A stretch of DNA of 59,390 nt from Opitutus sp. GAS368 (GTDB taxonomy: Bacteria > Verrucomicrobiota > Verrucomicrobiia > Opitutales > Opitutaceae): contig CAMAPG010000002.1 in the NCBI GenBank assembly GCA_945859965.1, positions 1-59,390 on the forward strand. The letters are read 5' to 3'. Made by a program: the position numbers and the translations under genes. Below, piece after piece: positions 9,350-18,701 of this stretch. Position 1 is the stretch's first letter; each line of letters begins with the position of its first letter. The notes beneath the pieces were generated by a model that worked only from the letters and a program-made list of their open reading frames with translations, did not search any database and was not told the DNA's origin.

Positions 9350-10405
9350 ATGCAGGTTGCTTTCACCCCGGCTGAAATCGCAGCGATCGTCCAACCGAAA
9401 TCGACCCGTGGCACCACCACCGAGGCTATTCGCGGGATTGCCCCTTTGGAGGCAGGCGGGCCGGGCGACCTGAGTTTTCTGGGCAACGCGAAGTACCGGT
9501 CGCAGGTCGCCGCTACGCGTGCGTCGGTGGTACTCTTGCCGGTGGATTACGCGGGCCAGCCGGGGCCAAACCAGCTTTTCCTGATCGTTGACCAACCTTC
9601 GGTCGCGCTCGCCCAGATTTGTGCCCGGATTGAGCAGATGCTGTGGCCCAAGCCCGCACCCGGGGTCCATCCAACCGCTTTCGTCGGGCCTGGGGCCCGG
9701 ATTGCCGCTACGGCCACGGTCGGACCGCTGTGTGTCGTCGAATCGGGTGCCGTGGTCGGCGAACGGAGTCATTTGCAGGCCCAGGTGTTTGTCGGGCGCG
9801 AGGCCCGCATTGGTGACGATTGCTGGCTGATGCCGGGAGCGATCGTAGCGGCCGAGTGTGTCCTGAAGAATCGGGTGCGTTTACAACCGGGCGTGGTGGT
9901 GGGATCCGATGGCTTTGGCTATGAATTTGTCGCCGGCCGGCATGAAAAGGTCCCCCAAGTCGGGGTGGTCGTCCTTGAAAACGATGTCGAGATCGGGGCC
10001 AACAGCACCCTCGACCGGGCCCGTTTTAGCCGGACGGTCGTGGGTGAGGGCACCAAAATCGATAATTTGGTCCAAGTGGCCCATAATGTGATCATCGGCC
10101 GCCATTGCATTCTTTGTGCCTTGGTGGGGATCTCCGGCAGCACCGTCTTGGAGGATTATGTGATCGTAGGGGGGCAGGCTGGCGTGGCCGGCCATCTGAC
10201 CATTGGCCGGGCCGCCAAGATTGGCGGGCAATCGGCGGTCACCCATTCGGTCAAACCGAACGAATATGTGGTCGGGTACAATGCCCTGCCGTCCATGATC
10301 GAGCAGCGTATTCGGGCGCTGCGCCAGCGCCTGCCCGATCTTTTCAAGCGGGTCGACGCGATCGAGGCCCAGATGGACAGGTTAAAAAAGTCTTCCGCCC
10401 CTTAG
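9350..10405 (+). CDS. lpxD: UDP-3-O-(3-hydroxymyristoyl)glucosamine N-acyltransferase
   Basis: Left-handed beta-helix hexapeptide repeats, GSDGFGYEF, VQVAHNVIIGRHCILCALVGISGST. Confidence 0.94.
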   Translation: MQVAFTPAEIAAIVQPKSTRGTTTEAIRGIAPLEAGGPGDLSFLGNAKYRSQVAATRASVVLLPVDYAGQPGPNQLFLIVDQPSVALAQICARIEQMLWPKPAPGVHPTAFVGPGARIAATATVGPLCVVESGAVVGERSHLQAQVFVGREARIGDDCWLMPGAIVAAECVLKNRVRLQPGVVVGSDGFGYEFVAGRHEKVPQVGVVVLENDVEIGANSTLDRARFSRTVVGEGTKIDNLVQVAHNVIIGRHCILCALVGISGSTVLEDYVIVGGQAGVAGHLTIGRAAKIGGQSAVTHSVKPNEYVVGYNALPSMIEQRIRALRQRLPDLFKRVDAIEAQMDRLKKSSAP

Positions 10406-10430
10406 GATTCTCGTCACGCTTTCGTTTCTC

Positions 10431-11378
10431 ATGGGCGAAACGCGACTAAAGATCTTTTCCGGCAACTCCAACCGTCCTCTCGCTGAGGAAATCTGCCGCA
10501 CGATCGGAGCGCCGCTTGGCGAGGCGACCGTCACGAGCTTTCCCGATGGCGAGACCTTCGTGAAGATCAACGAGAACGTCCGGGGGCAGGATGTTTACAT
10601 CATCCAGTCGACCTGTCCGCCGAGCAATCACCACTTGGTCGAATTGCTGATCATGATCGACGCCGCCCGCCGCGCGTCGGCCCAGCGTATCACTGCGGTG
10701 ATGCCGTTTTACGGCTACGCCCGCCAGGACCGCAAGGACCAGCCCCGCGTGCCCATCACCGCCAAGCTGGTCGCCAATCTGCTGGTTGCCGCCGGCGCCA
10801 CCCGCATCCTGACGATGGATCTGCACAGCCAGCAGATTCAGGGCTTTTTCGATATTCCGGTGGATCACCTTTTTGCCTCGCCGGTTTTCTTCGATTACCT
10901 CGCGAAATCCCGCAGCGAAAAACTCGTTGTCTGCTCGCCGGATGTCGGCGGCATGAAAATGGCGGCCGCTTACGCCGACGTGCTCGGCGCCGGCCTGGCG
11001 CTCGTGGCCAAGAAGCGCAAAAGTGCGACGAAGGTGGAGGCCATCAATGTCGTCGGCGAAGTCGACGGCTGCGATGTGCTGCTGGTGGACGACATCACCG
11101 AGACAGCGGGCACCCTTTGCGCCGCCGCCAAGATCCTGCGCGAACATGGTGCCCGCAGCATCCGGGCCGCGGTCAGCCATTGCGTGCTCAACGAGATTGC
11201 CATCGATCGGTTGAAAACCGGCCTGATCGACGAACTTATCACGACCAATTCCACGCCGGTGACAACGCACGGCCTGCCGATCACCGTCCTCAGCATCGCC
11301 AACCTGCTCGGCCAGGCGATTTTCCGGATCAACAGCAACGAAAGCGTGACCAGCCTGTTCCGTATCAAAGGATTTTAA
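10431..11378 (+). CDS. prs: ribose-phosphate pyrophosphokinase
   Basis: KIFSGNSNRPLAEEI, YGYARQDRK, PRPP loop VLLVDDITETAGTL. Confidence 0.96.
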   Translation: MGETRLKIFSGNSNRPLAEEICRTIGAPLGEATVTSFPDGETFVKINENVRGQDVYIIQSTCPPSNHHLVELLIMIDAARRASAQRITAVMPFYGYARQDRKDQPRVPITAKLVANLLVAAGATRILTMDLHSQQIQGFFDIPVDHLFASPVFFDYLAKSRSEKLVVCSPDVGGMKMAAAYADVLGAGLALVAKKRKSATKVEAINVVGEVDGCDVLLVDDITETAGTLCAAAKILREHGARSIRAAVSHCVLNEIAIDRLKTGLIDELITTNSTPVTTHGLPITVLSIANLLGQAIFRINSNESVTSLFRIKGF

Positions 11379-11450
11379 ATGGCGGGGAAGTGCTGCGGAA
11401 CGGTTGCGAGGTGGAACTTTTGCGCCTATTGATTTGTCCTTCGTCCACCC

Positions 11451-12866
11451 ATGAAATCCCTCATTCGTTCCAGCGTGTTGGTGCTCGCGGTTGCCTTGCC
11501 GGCATTTCTCCTCGGCCTGAGGGCCAAGGAAGAGGCCGCCGTCAAGAAACCGACGCTTATCATCGATAATTCTCCCGTTTCGCAGAACGCCAAGTCCGGT
11601 GTGGTCAACAGCTATGCGGACGTGGTCGAACCGGTTCAGAAGGCCGTGGTTTCGGTTTATTCCACCAAGATCGTCCGGCAGCGCGTGCCGACGGATCCCT
11701 TTTTAAGGCAATTTTTCGGCCTCGGCGATCAGGAGCGCCAGTCCAAGGAGGAAGGCCTCGGCTCGGGCGTCATTGTCTCCCCGGATGGCTACATCCTCAC
11801 GAACAACCATGTGGTCGAGGGCGCCGACGAGCTCAATGTGCTGCTGCCCGATGAGCGCGAAGTGAAGGCCAAGGTCATCGGCGCGGATCCCAAGACGGAT
11901 ATCGCGGTGATCAAGATCGAGGCCGAGAACCTCCCGGTCCTGACTTTGGCGGACAGCGACAAGCTCCGGGTGGGGGATGTGGTTTTTGCGGTCGGTAATC
12001 CGCTCGGGGTCGGTCAGACCGTCACCATGGGCATTGTTTCGGCCAAAGGCCGCAACATCGGCATTCTCGACGAAGTGGGAGGCTACGAAGATTTTATCCA
12101 GACAGACGCCGCGATCAACATGGGCAACTCCGGCGGGGCCCTCGTCGACGCCAAAGGCCGCCTGGTGGGCATCAATAGCGCGATCGTGAGCAATTCCCGC
12201 GGCAATATCGGCATCGGCCTGGCGGTTCCGGTGAACCTGGCCACGACGATCATGAACAGCCTGATCGCGACAGGCACGGTTTCCCGCGGCTATCTCGGCG
12301 TGAATGTCGATCCGGTGACGTCTGACCTGGCTGAGACGCTCGGGTTGAAGAAAGACACCAAAGGTGTGGTGGTCACGGATGTCCAACAGGACACGCCGGC
12401 GGCCAAGGCGGGAATCAAGCAGGAGGACGTCATCCTCTCGATCGACGGCAAGACGATTGCGACCAAGCAGGAATTGCGGTTGTTGATTTCGCAAAAGGCG
12501 CCCGAGACCTCCGTCACGATAAAATTTATGCGGGCCGGCAAAGAGAAAACGGTCCAGGTGAAACTCGGCAAACTGACCGATGGCGGCAGCGGCAATGAGT
12601 TCATTCCGGGAGTGGAAGTCTCCCGCCTGACCGATGAAGTGCGGCGCACCTTCCGACTGACGGACCGGGTGAACGGCCTGCTGGTCACGGAGGTGGCTCC
12701 GACCTCACCGTACAGCGACCTGCGGCCCGGGATGATCATTGTCGAAGTAAACCGGGTGCCGATCACGGATCTTTCCGCGGCGAAGGAAGAGCTGAAGCCC
12801 GGCCGCAACCTGCTGCGGGTTTATGACCGCGGTGCGATGCGCTATCTCAGTATTACGGTGCCCTGA
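11451..12866 (+). CDS. degP: Do/DegP-family serine protease with two PDZ domains
   Basis: Triad contexts TNNHVVEGA, KTDIAVIKI, INMGNSGGALVD; two PDZ-like repeats; signal peptide. Confidence 0.94.
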   Translation: MKSLIRSSVLVLAVALPAFLLGLRAKEEAAVKKPTLIIDNSPVSQNAKSGVVNSYADVVEPVQKAVVSVYSTKIVRQRVPTDPFLRQFFGLGDQERQSKEEGLGSGVIVSPDGYILTNNHVVEGADELNVLLPDEREVKAKVIGADPKTDIAVIKIEAENLPVLTLADSDKLRVGDVVFAVGNPLGVGQTVTMGIVSAKGRNIGILDEVGGYEDFIQTDAAINMGNSGGALVDAKGRLVGINSAIVSNSRGNIGIGLAVPVNLATTIMNSLIATGTVSRGYLGVNVDPVTSDLAETLGLKKDTKGVVVTDVQQDTPAAKAGIKQEDVILSIDGKTIATKQELRLLISQKAPETSVTIKFMRAGKEKTVQVKLGKLTDGGSGNEFIPGVEVSRLTDEVRRTFRLTDRVNGLLVTEVAPTSPYSDLRPGMIIVEVNRVPITDLSAAKEELKPGRNLLRVYDRGAMRYLSITVP

Positions 12867-12891
12867 AGGCGCTGAGGGATTTCAGGAAGAA

Positions 12892-12919
12892 GGGCGCTCC
12901 GGAAGGGGCGCCCTTTTTA
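12892..12919 (+). terminator. intrinsic terminator after degP
   Basis: GGGCGCTCC..GGGGCGCCC followed by TTTTTAT; a second GC hairpin CCCGCGCCC-GGTC-GGGCGCGGG follows at about 12924-12945. Confidence 0.75.
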
Positions 12920-12976
12920 TTTCCCGCGCCCGGTCGGGCGCGGGAAAAATTCATCGGCTCACCGTGAATCCACCCG

Positions 12977-13546
12977 TTAGCTGCCCGGTTTTTCGATGGG
13001 CAGCTTGGCCAGTGAATCCGGCACGGCATCGGCGGCATAGGTGGGAAAACTGAGCTCAAGCAAGGAGAAGGCGGGAACATCGAACCGGGTGGTGCCGGCG
13101 CTGCGGTCCACCAGCATGGCCACGCCCACCGGGGTGCCGCCGGCCTGGCGAACCAGGGCGAGGCTTTCATTGACCCGGCCACCGCGGGTGACGACGTCTT
13201 CCACGACCAGCACGCGTTCGCCCGGGGCGAGGATAAAACCGCGGCGCATGACGAGGACGTTATTTTCCTTCTCGGCGAAAATGTAACGCGATTTTGTCTG
13301 GCGGGCCATTTCCTGGCCGATGACCAATCCACCCATGGCCGGCGCCAGGACGGTGGTGAAGGAAAGGCCCTTTAGTTTGGTGACCAACAACTGGGCCAAT
13401 CGCTCGACCGCATCCATCCGCTGACACACCTGGGCGCACTGGAAGTAATGCCCGCTGTGCAGTCCGGACCGGAGAACGAAATGGCCCTGCAGCAGGGCTT
13501 TGGTCCTGGTGAAAATGTCGAGGATTTCCTGTTGAGTTGGATCCAT
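12977..13546 (-). CDS. pyrE: orotate phosphoribosyltransferase
   Basis: MDPTQQEILDIFTRTKALLQGHFVLRSGLHS, PRPP motif RVLVVEDVVTRGG; start trimmed from ORF 12977..13753. Confidence 0.93.
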   Translation of the reverse strand: MDPTQQEILDIFTRTKALLQGHFVLRSGLHSGHYFQCAQVCQRMDAVERLAQLLVTKLKGLSFTTVLAPAMGGLVIGQEMARQTKSRYIFAEKENNVLVMRRGFILAPGERVLVVEDVVTRGGRVNESLALVRQAGGTPVGVAMLVDRSAGTTRFDVPAFSLLELSFPTYAADAVPDSLAKLPIEKPGS

Positions 13547-13565
13547 ACACAACGGTGCGGGATGC

Positions 13566-14465
13566 GTGCGAAAAAACAAAAACATTTTTACACGGAAGCA
13601 AGAATGGGTAAGCTGGGCTGTGCTCATCCACCACGTTCCGCTCGAAGACGAATTGGGCGATGTCATCGAGAAGGCGCTTCGCCACTCCGGCCTGACCCCG
13701 GATGAGGCGGCGCTTCGCTCGGGCGTGGACGCGGCTAAAATCAGGGATGCCATCGATTATCGCTACGATCTCAGCGGCCTTGAGCTCGGCCGTCTGGCCG
13801 CGGTGCTCAAGCTGAATGAGGTGGGGCTGTGCGCGCTGGCGCAGGATCGTTATCCCTTGCCCGAAATCGGTGTGCTTCCGTTTTGTGTCTGGCCGCTGCG
13901 CATGCCGCACGGCATCGGCGTGGCCAACGCCTACATCGTGGCCGAATCCGGGGGAAGCTCGGGCCTCCTGTTCGATGTGGGGCCCAATCTCGAAGCGTTG
14001 GTGGAAATCTGGCCGCGGAGCATCAAGTCGATTGAAGCGGTCTTTCTCACGCATGTGGAAGGTGAGCATACCGGCGGCCTGTGCGATGTGGTGGAACGTT
14101 TCGGGGTCCCGGCGGCCTTTGTGCCGGCCAATGCCGTGGCGCCCTGTGGTTCGCCCTTGGGCGAAGGAGAAGCCAAAACGGTCGGCCCGTTTGAAATCAC
14201 TGTGTTTGGAACTCCCGGCCATTCGGCGGCGCACAATTGCTATCTGGTGCGGCTCAAGACCGCCCGGGAAGCGGGAGCGCTGCTGGTTTCGGGAGACCTG
14301 ATTTTCGCCGGATCGGCCGGCGGCGGTTATTTCTGCCACAAGCAGCTCCAGGTGCATTTGCGCCGGGTGTTGGATGCCGTGCCTCCGTCAACCGTGATCG
14401 CGCCGGGCCATGGCCCGCTCTCGACCGCGGAAAACGAACTGAAATTCAACCCTTTCGTCGTTTAA
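13566..14465 (+). CDS. metallo-beta-lactamase-fold hydrolase with N-terminal XRE-like helix-turn-helix region (start uncertain)
   Basis: MBL motifs (THVEGEHTGG, FGTPGHSAAHNCYLV, GDLIF, IAPGHGPLS); N-terminal LEDELGDVIEKALRHSGLTPDEAALRSGVDAAKIRDAIDYRYDLSGLELGRLAAVLKL. Confidence 0.82.
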   Translation: MRKNKNIFTRKQEWVSWAVLIHHVPLEDELGDVIEKALRHSGLTPDEAALRSGVDAAKIRDAIDYRYDLSGLELGRLAAVLKLNEVGLCALAQDRYPLPEIGVLPFCVWPLRMPHGIGVANAYIVAESGGSSGLLFDVGPNLEALVEIWPRSIKSIEAVFLTHVEGEHTGGLCDVVERFGVPAAFVPANAVAPCGSPLGEGEAKTVGPFEITVFGTPGHSAAHNCYLVRLKTAREAGALLVSGDLIFAGSAGGGYFCHKQLQVHLRRVLDAVPPSTVIAPGHGPLSTAENELKFNPFVV

Positions 14466-14477
14466 CTCCGCGCAGTG

Positions 14478-14604
14478 CTAGGAGCTGTTTGGGAAATGCC
14501 GGTTGCTTTAGATTCTCGTAGCGAAACGCGTGAGCGTTTCGGGTTCGGACGAAAGCCTCACGGCATTCGCTACTCGGAGAGACGAATTCCCAACCAGCTC
14601 CTAG
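14478..14604 (-). repeat. family A palindromic element copy 1 (inverse orientation to copies 2 and 3)
   Basis: CTAGGAGCTGTTTGGGAA ... TTCCCAACCAGCTCCTAG terminal inverted repeats around GTAG-CGAAACGC-gtga-GCGTTTCG-...-CGAAAGCC-tcac-GGCATTCG-CTAC. Confidence 0.9.
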
Positions 14605-14655
14605 TGGTCGGAAATAATGGCCGTGCCATGCGAAGCTCGCTCCGCGAGCAAAGAA

Positions 14656-14732
<77 letters not shown>

Positions 14733-14935
14733 ACTGAATCTTTCCGACCGCCGTGACGATCGATGCGTTCTTGAATGGTGTTCCCCGCTACTCCGATCAA
14801 GCAGATTCTTCCTCAATGCAGGCCTGCTTAGATCGTGAAATCGGGACGAATCGCATCGGAGCAAGTGATTCTTTATCCCAATCATTAATAATTGGTTATG
14901 AGCTATTATAACCTGCAACTGAACACTGCGTTTAC

Positions 14936-17221
14936 CTACATTTTGAGGATTTCAAACAGGCTGGTGTAGTCATCGGTCCAAGGACGGGTCAGCGTTTCAT
15001 TTTCGCTGGGCCGAGCGGTGGCCTGGCGGATTTCCTCCATTTCCAGCCGGGCCTTGTCCTTGGTCAGCAGGATCCAGGTCGTCTGATAGATCCACCAGTC
15101 CTTCTCGTGATCGTTGAAAATAGTCGCGATCCCCAAGTCGAAATCTTTGGCGAGGTTTTCGACCACGGGCCGCAGGTCGAGATAGCGATTGGAGGTATGG
15201 ACGGCGAGGATGCCGTCTGGCTTCAAGTGCTGGAGGTAGGTTGCCATCGCCTCGCGCGTGAGCAGATGCACGGGAATGGCGTCGCTGCTGAACGCATCCA
15301 GGGCGAGCAAATCGAATTCCTGCGGTTGGTCGCGACGCAGCTCGTTTTCCATCATGAGCCGCGCATCGCCCAGAATGACGTCCACTTTGGCGGGACAGCG
15401 GGCGAGGTAGGTAAAATGGGTGCGGGCGAGATGTTCGACCTGGGAATTGATTTCGTAGATGCGGAAGTAATCGCCGGGCTCGCCATAAGCGGCCAGCGAA
15501 CCCGTGCCCAAGCCGACGAGGCCGATGCGTCTTTCGTGCAGGGGGGTGAGATGGCGAAGGGCCAGGCCCACGCCGCTGTTTTTACCGTAATAAGTCGTCG
15601 GCCACATGGCGCGATTGGCCCCCTTGAATTGCAGGCCATGGGTGATGGCGCCGTTTTGGAGCAAGACGTAGTCGTCATCCTCGGAGTCATCGTCGAAGCC
15701 ATAGTCCATCACCTTGAGCGTGCCGTAAAAATTCCGGGAGGAAGCCACGACCGATTCATCGCTCGAGCGCAGCTGAACCAGGAAGAGGACGCCGAGTTCG
15801 AAAGAAAGAAACAGGAGAAATGCGACCCAGCGCGGATGCCATGACAGCGGGTGCCCACGGCGTGGTCTGACGGCGATTAGGAAGGCGGCGAAAAGCAGCG
15901 TGATTTCCGGCCAGCCTTCGCGGTGAAAGCCTTTGAATTCGCTCCAGAAGAAAGTCAGCCACTCCCGGGCATTTTCTGGAGAGGAGACTCGCATGATCGG
16001 AATGATCACCGTGGCGAGCAACGCGCCGGCGGCGGCGCCAAACACCAGCGCTTTTCCCTGACTGCGAAAACAGACCACCGCCAACAGGTAGCTGAGCGCC
16101 CAGAGGCCGAGCTGCAGTTCGAGATACCGGTTGAAAACCAGCGGTGCGATCACCGCGACAATCAGGCCTCCCAAGGCTCCGCCGGCTGAAATCCAGAGAT
16201 AATAGCCGGTGAGATGACGGGGAGCTGGCCTGAGACGGTAGAGCTCACCGTGGCAGACCATGCAGGCCACAAAGAGGGTTCCGGCGTATCCGATGATCTG
16301 CTGGTTGAGCGGCGCTTTGTGGCCCGATTCCAAGAGGTAGTGAACCACGGCGAAGCCGATCACCAGCAATCCGTTGAACAGCCCGCGCCGATACCAGCGG
16401 GAATGATCGAAACAAAGAATGAAGCTGAGCAAGTAGAGGCACAGCGGGAGAACCCACAGAAAAGGGATGACCGCGACGTCCTGACAAAGCTTGTTGGTGG
16501 TGGCGAGAAGGAGGGTGGAAGCGATCGCGGAAAAACCCAGCCAGAGGAGCTTGTCGGAAGTGTCAGGGGAGGCGACGTCGGGAGGAACGGGGGAAGAGGC
16601 GAGGGGCTTGTCGGATTCCGGATTTGCCGGGGTTCGGTACAAACGCAGGGCGCAGTAGCCGCAAACCACCGCAAAAAGACCCAGACCCCAGGACCACAGC
16701 GTGGCTTGGACCGCCCGGGTGAACGTTGACTCGAAATAAAACGGATAGCTGATCAGGGCCAGCAGAGAGCCGATGTTCGAGAGCGCATAAAGGCGGTAAG
16801 GCGAGGCTTGCGGATTGGTGCGATTGAACCATTGCTGCATGAGCGGCCCGGTGGCCGACAGGACGAAATAAGGGAGCCCCAAGGTGACCGTGAGCAGAAT
16901 GAGGATCCGCCAGGTCGGATTACCCGTTCCGTCCGGTTTTCCGCTTTCCGAGGGAATGATGGGCAAAGCGAGCAGAGACAACCCTAGCAGCCCCAAATGG
17001 AGCAGTGCTTGCTGGCGGGGTTTCAAATGACGGCTGGAATAATGCGCGTAGGCGTAACCGCCGAGCAGCAGCACTTGAAAAAAGAGCAGACAGGTGGTCC
17101 AGACCCCAGGGCTGCCTCCAAACCAAGGGAGGATGTACTTGCCGATCAGCGGCTGGACCTGAAACAGCAGAAACGCGCCGGTAAAAATCGCCAAGGCGTA
17201 GGGCAGCACGGGTAGAAACAA
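14936..17221 (-). CDS. fused multi-pass membrane (MFS-like) / spermidine synthase-domain protein
   Basis: N-terminal TM helices, C-terminal SAM-binding GLVGLGTGSLAAYG and LALDAFSSDAIPVHLLT. Confidence 0.85.
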   Translation of the reverse strand: MFLPVLPYALAIFTGAFLLFQVQPLIGKYILPWFGGSPGVWTTCLLFFQVLLLGGYAYAHYSSRHLKPRQQALLHLGLLGLSLLALPIIPSESGKPDGTGNPTWRILILLTVTLGLPYFVLSATGPLMQQWFNRTNPQASPYRLYALSNIGSLLALISYPFYFESTFTRAVQATLWSWGLGLFAVVCGYCALRLYRTPANPESDKPLASSPVPPDVASPDTSDKLLWLGFSAIASTLLLATTNKLCQDVAVIPFLWVLPLCLYLLSFILCFDHSRWYRRGLFNGLLVIGFAVVHYLLESGHKAPLNQQIIGYAGTLFVACMVCHGELYRLRPAPRHLTGYYLWISAGGALGGLIVAVIAPLVFNRYLELQLGLWALSYLLAVVCFRSQGKALVFGAAAGALLATVIIPIMRVSSPENAREWLTFFWSEFKGFHREGWPEITLLFAAFLIAVRPRRGHPLSWHPRWVAFLLFLSFELGVLFLVQLRSSDESVVASSRNFYGTLKVMDYGFDDDSEDDDYVLLQNGAITHGLQFKGANRAMWPTTYYGKNSGVGLALRHLTPLHERRIGLVGLGTGSLAAYGEPGDYFRIYEINSQVEHLARTHFTYLARCPAKVDVILGDARLMMENELRRDQPQEFDLLALDAFSSDAIPVHLLTREAMATYLQHLKPDGILAVHTSNRYLDLRPVVENLAKDFDLGIATIFNDHEKDWWIYQTTWILLTKDKARLEMEEIRQATARPSENETLTRPWTDDYTSLFEILKM

Positions 17222-17330
17222 TCGTTAAGGGGGAAGGGGTAACCTCGAACGAAACGGACTTCCGCGGAAGCACAGAAGCGGAATGCAGCCCGGCTGCAAT
17301 CCCCTTTGGATCTGGGTCGTGTCCTAATTC

Positions 17331-17413
17331 GGTAGGGCGGCGATTCCACTCGCCGCCGGGAACGTCCTTATGCCCGGCGCGGAACGGAGTCCGCGCCCTA
17401 CCACACATGCGGT
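17331..17413. repeat. family B REP/BIME-like element (two facing hairpins with GTAG/CTAC feet)
   Basis: GGTAG-GGCGGCG-attccact-CGCCGCC ... GGCGCGGA-acggag-TCCGCGCC-CTACC; outer arms TGTCCTAATT (17320) / AATTAAGACA (17430). Confidence 0.8.
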
Positions 17414-17525
17414 AGGCTGAAATTAAGACACTGCCTGAGCCTGGGCGGGGCCAATGTGCGGCCCTAATGAACCGAGTCGTTTCCACTGCCGTTGGGCAGG
17501 AGATCCTTTCCCGGCAGGCAAAAAA

Positions 17526-17552
17526 AGGCCCGGTCGGGAAGACCGGGCCGCT
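17526..17552 (-). terminator. intrinsic terminator for the minus-strand exbB-tonB operon
   Basis: GGCCCGGTC-GGGAA-GACCGGGCC, followed by a T tract when read on the minus strand. Confidence 0.75.
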
Positions 17553-17574
17553 AAAATCTGAAAATACGCGGACC

Positions 17575-18108
17575 TTAGGAGGCCGGAGCAGGGGTAGGCG
17601 GAACCTTGGTCAAGGAGCTGTCCACTGCCCGTTTGGCGACCATTTCAGCCATGCGCTGGGTTTCGATCTCGGCCGTGCGGCGGGAGATCTTGGCCAGCTC
17701 CAAAGCCTTATCGAGGTCCAGCAGCTCACGATTGGCCTTTTCCTTTTGACCCCGGAGTTCGGTCAGCTGACGGGTGAGCTCGGAAATCTTCTTGTTGCTC
17801 AGGACGGACTTGGCATTCGCCTCGTTGATCGCGTCCTGGATCTCGTGACCGGTCTTTTCCCAGTCGGCACGGACCTTGGCCTGCTTGGCGGCTTCGTCCG
17901 CGGCGCGCTGCTCGGAGCGCTTCTTGCTATCCGCGCGGGCCTTGGCCTCGAGCAGATCCTTATCCGCCTGCTTTTTGGCAGCGATGCGGGTGGCTTCGGC
18001 CTTGTACTTGGTTTCGCGCTCGTGCGTTTTCTTTCCTTCGGAGAAGTAAAACGCGAGAAACAGCACCAGCATCGCGCCGGGGAAAATGAGATACATCCAC
18101 TTTTTCAT
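17575..18108 (-). CDS. N-terminal TM plus long coiled-coil protein (TolA-like architecture), paralogue 1
   Basis: MKKWMYLIFPGAMLVLFLAFYFSEGKK then a Lys/Ala/Glu heptad-rich helix. Confidence 0.8.
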   Translation of the reverse strand: MKKWMYLIFPGAMLVLFLAFYFSEGKKTHERETKYKAEATRIAAKKQADKDLLEAKARADSKKRSEQRAADEAAKQAKVRADWEKTGHEIQDAINEANAKSVLSNKKISELTRQLTELRGQKEKANRELLDLDKALELAKISRRTAEIETQRMAEMVAKRAVDSSLTKVPPTPAPAS

Positions 18109-18120
18109 AGTAAGCTCGGT

Positions 18121-18678
18121 TTATTGTTTCTTTTTGGCGGCGGCGGCGGCGATGGCGGCGGCCCGGGCGGCTTCCTCGGCGGCTTTGTCGGCTTCCTGGA
18201 TCTTAACCAGAATGGCGGCGTAGCTTTGGCGATTCACCTCGGCCTGCTTCGCGTATTTGCGTTGGAAGTCTTCTTCCTCCGCGGACAACTTTTTGGCGTT
18301 ATCGAGGTCGGCGATCTCTTTCTTAACCTCTTCCAATTGCTTGGTCAGGTTCTTGATCGAGTCTTCGAGCTTGGCGACTTCGCGCTGGGCCTTGTTGCGG
18401 TCATCGTAGGCCATCTGGCGGGCATCGCGCTCCTCCTGGTCCTTCTTGTCCTTCTCTTCGCGCTCTTTCTTGCGCTTGACCTGGGCGGCAATGGCCTCGT
18501 CGTAGGCCTGCTTTTTCGAGTCGGCCTCAAGCCGGGCCTTGGCATCGCGCTCCTGCTTTCTGGTTTGTTCTATCCTCTCCTGCTTTTTGAGATAGCCGGA
18601 TTGGAAATTCCAATAGATCGCTCCGAAAATGACGAGCCCGATCAAGGGAGCGATAAAGTAAATGGATTTCTTCTTCAT
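18121..18678 (-). CDS. N-terminal TM plus long coiled-coil protein (TolA-like architecture), paralogue 2
   Basis: MKKKSIYFIAPLIGLVIFGAIYWNFQSGYLKKQ then a charged helix and poly-Ala C-terminus. Confidence 0.8.
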   Translation of the reverse strand: MKKKSIYFIAPLIGLVIFGAIYWNFQSGYLKKQERIEQTRKQERDAKARLEADSKKQAYDEAIAAQVKRKKEREEKDKKDQEERDARQMAYDDRNKAQREVAKLEDSIKNLTKQLEEVKKEIADLDNAKKLSAEEEDFQRKYAKQAEVNRQSYAAILVKIQEADKAAEEAARAAAIAAAAAKKKQ

Positions 18679-18701
18679 GAGTAAATGGGGTGGGTTACGG
18701 C

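Noticed and set aside
12924-12945. Second GC hairpin after degP as a REP element
   Set aside because: No GTAG foot and no second copy seen; best explained as part of the degP/pyrE convergent 3' region.
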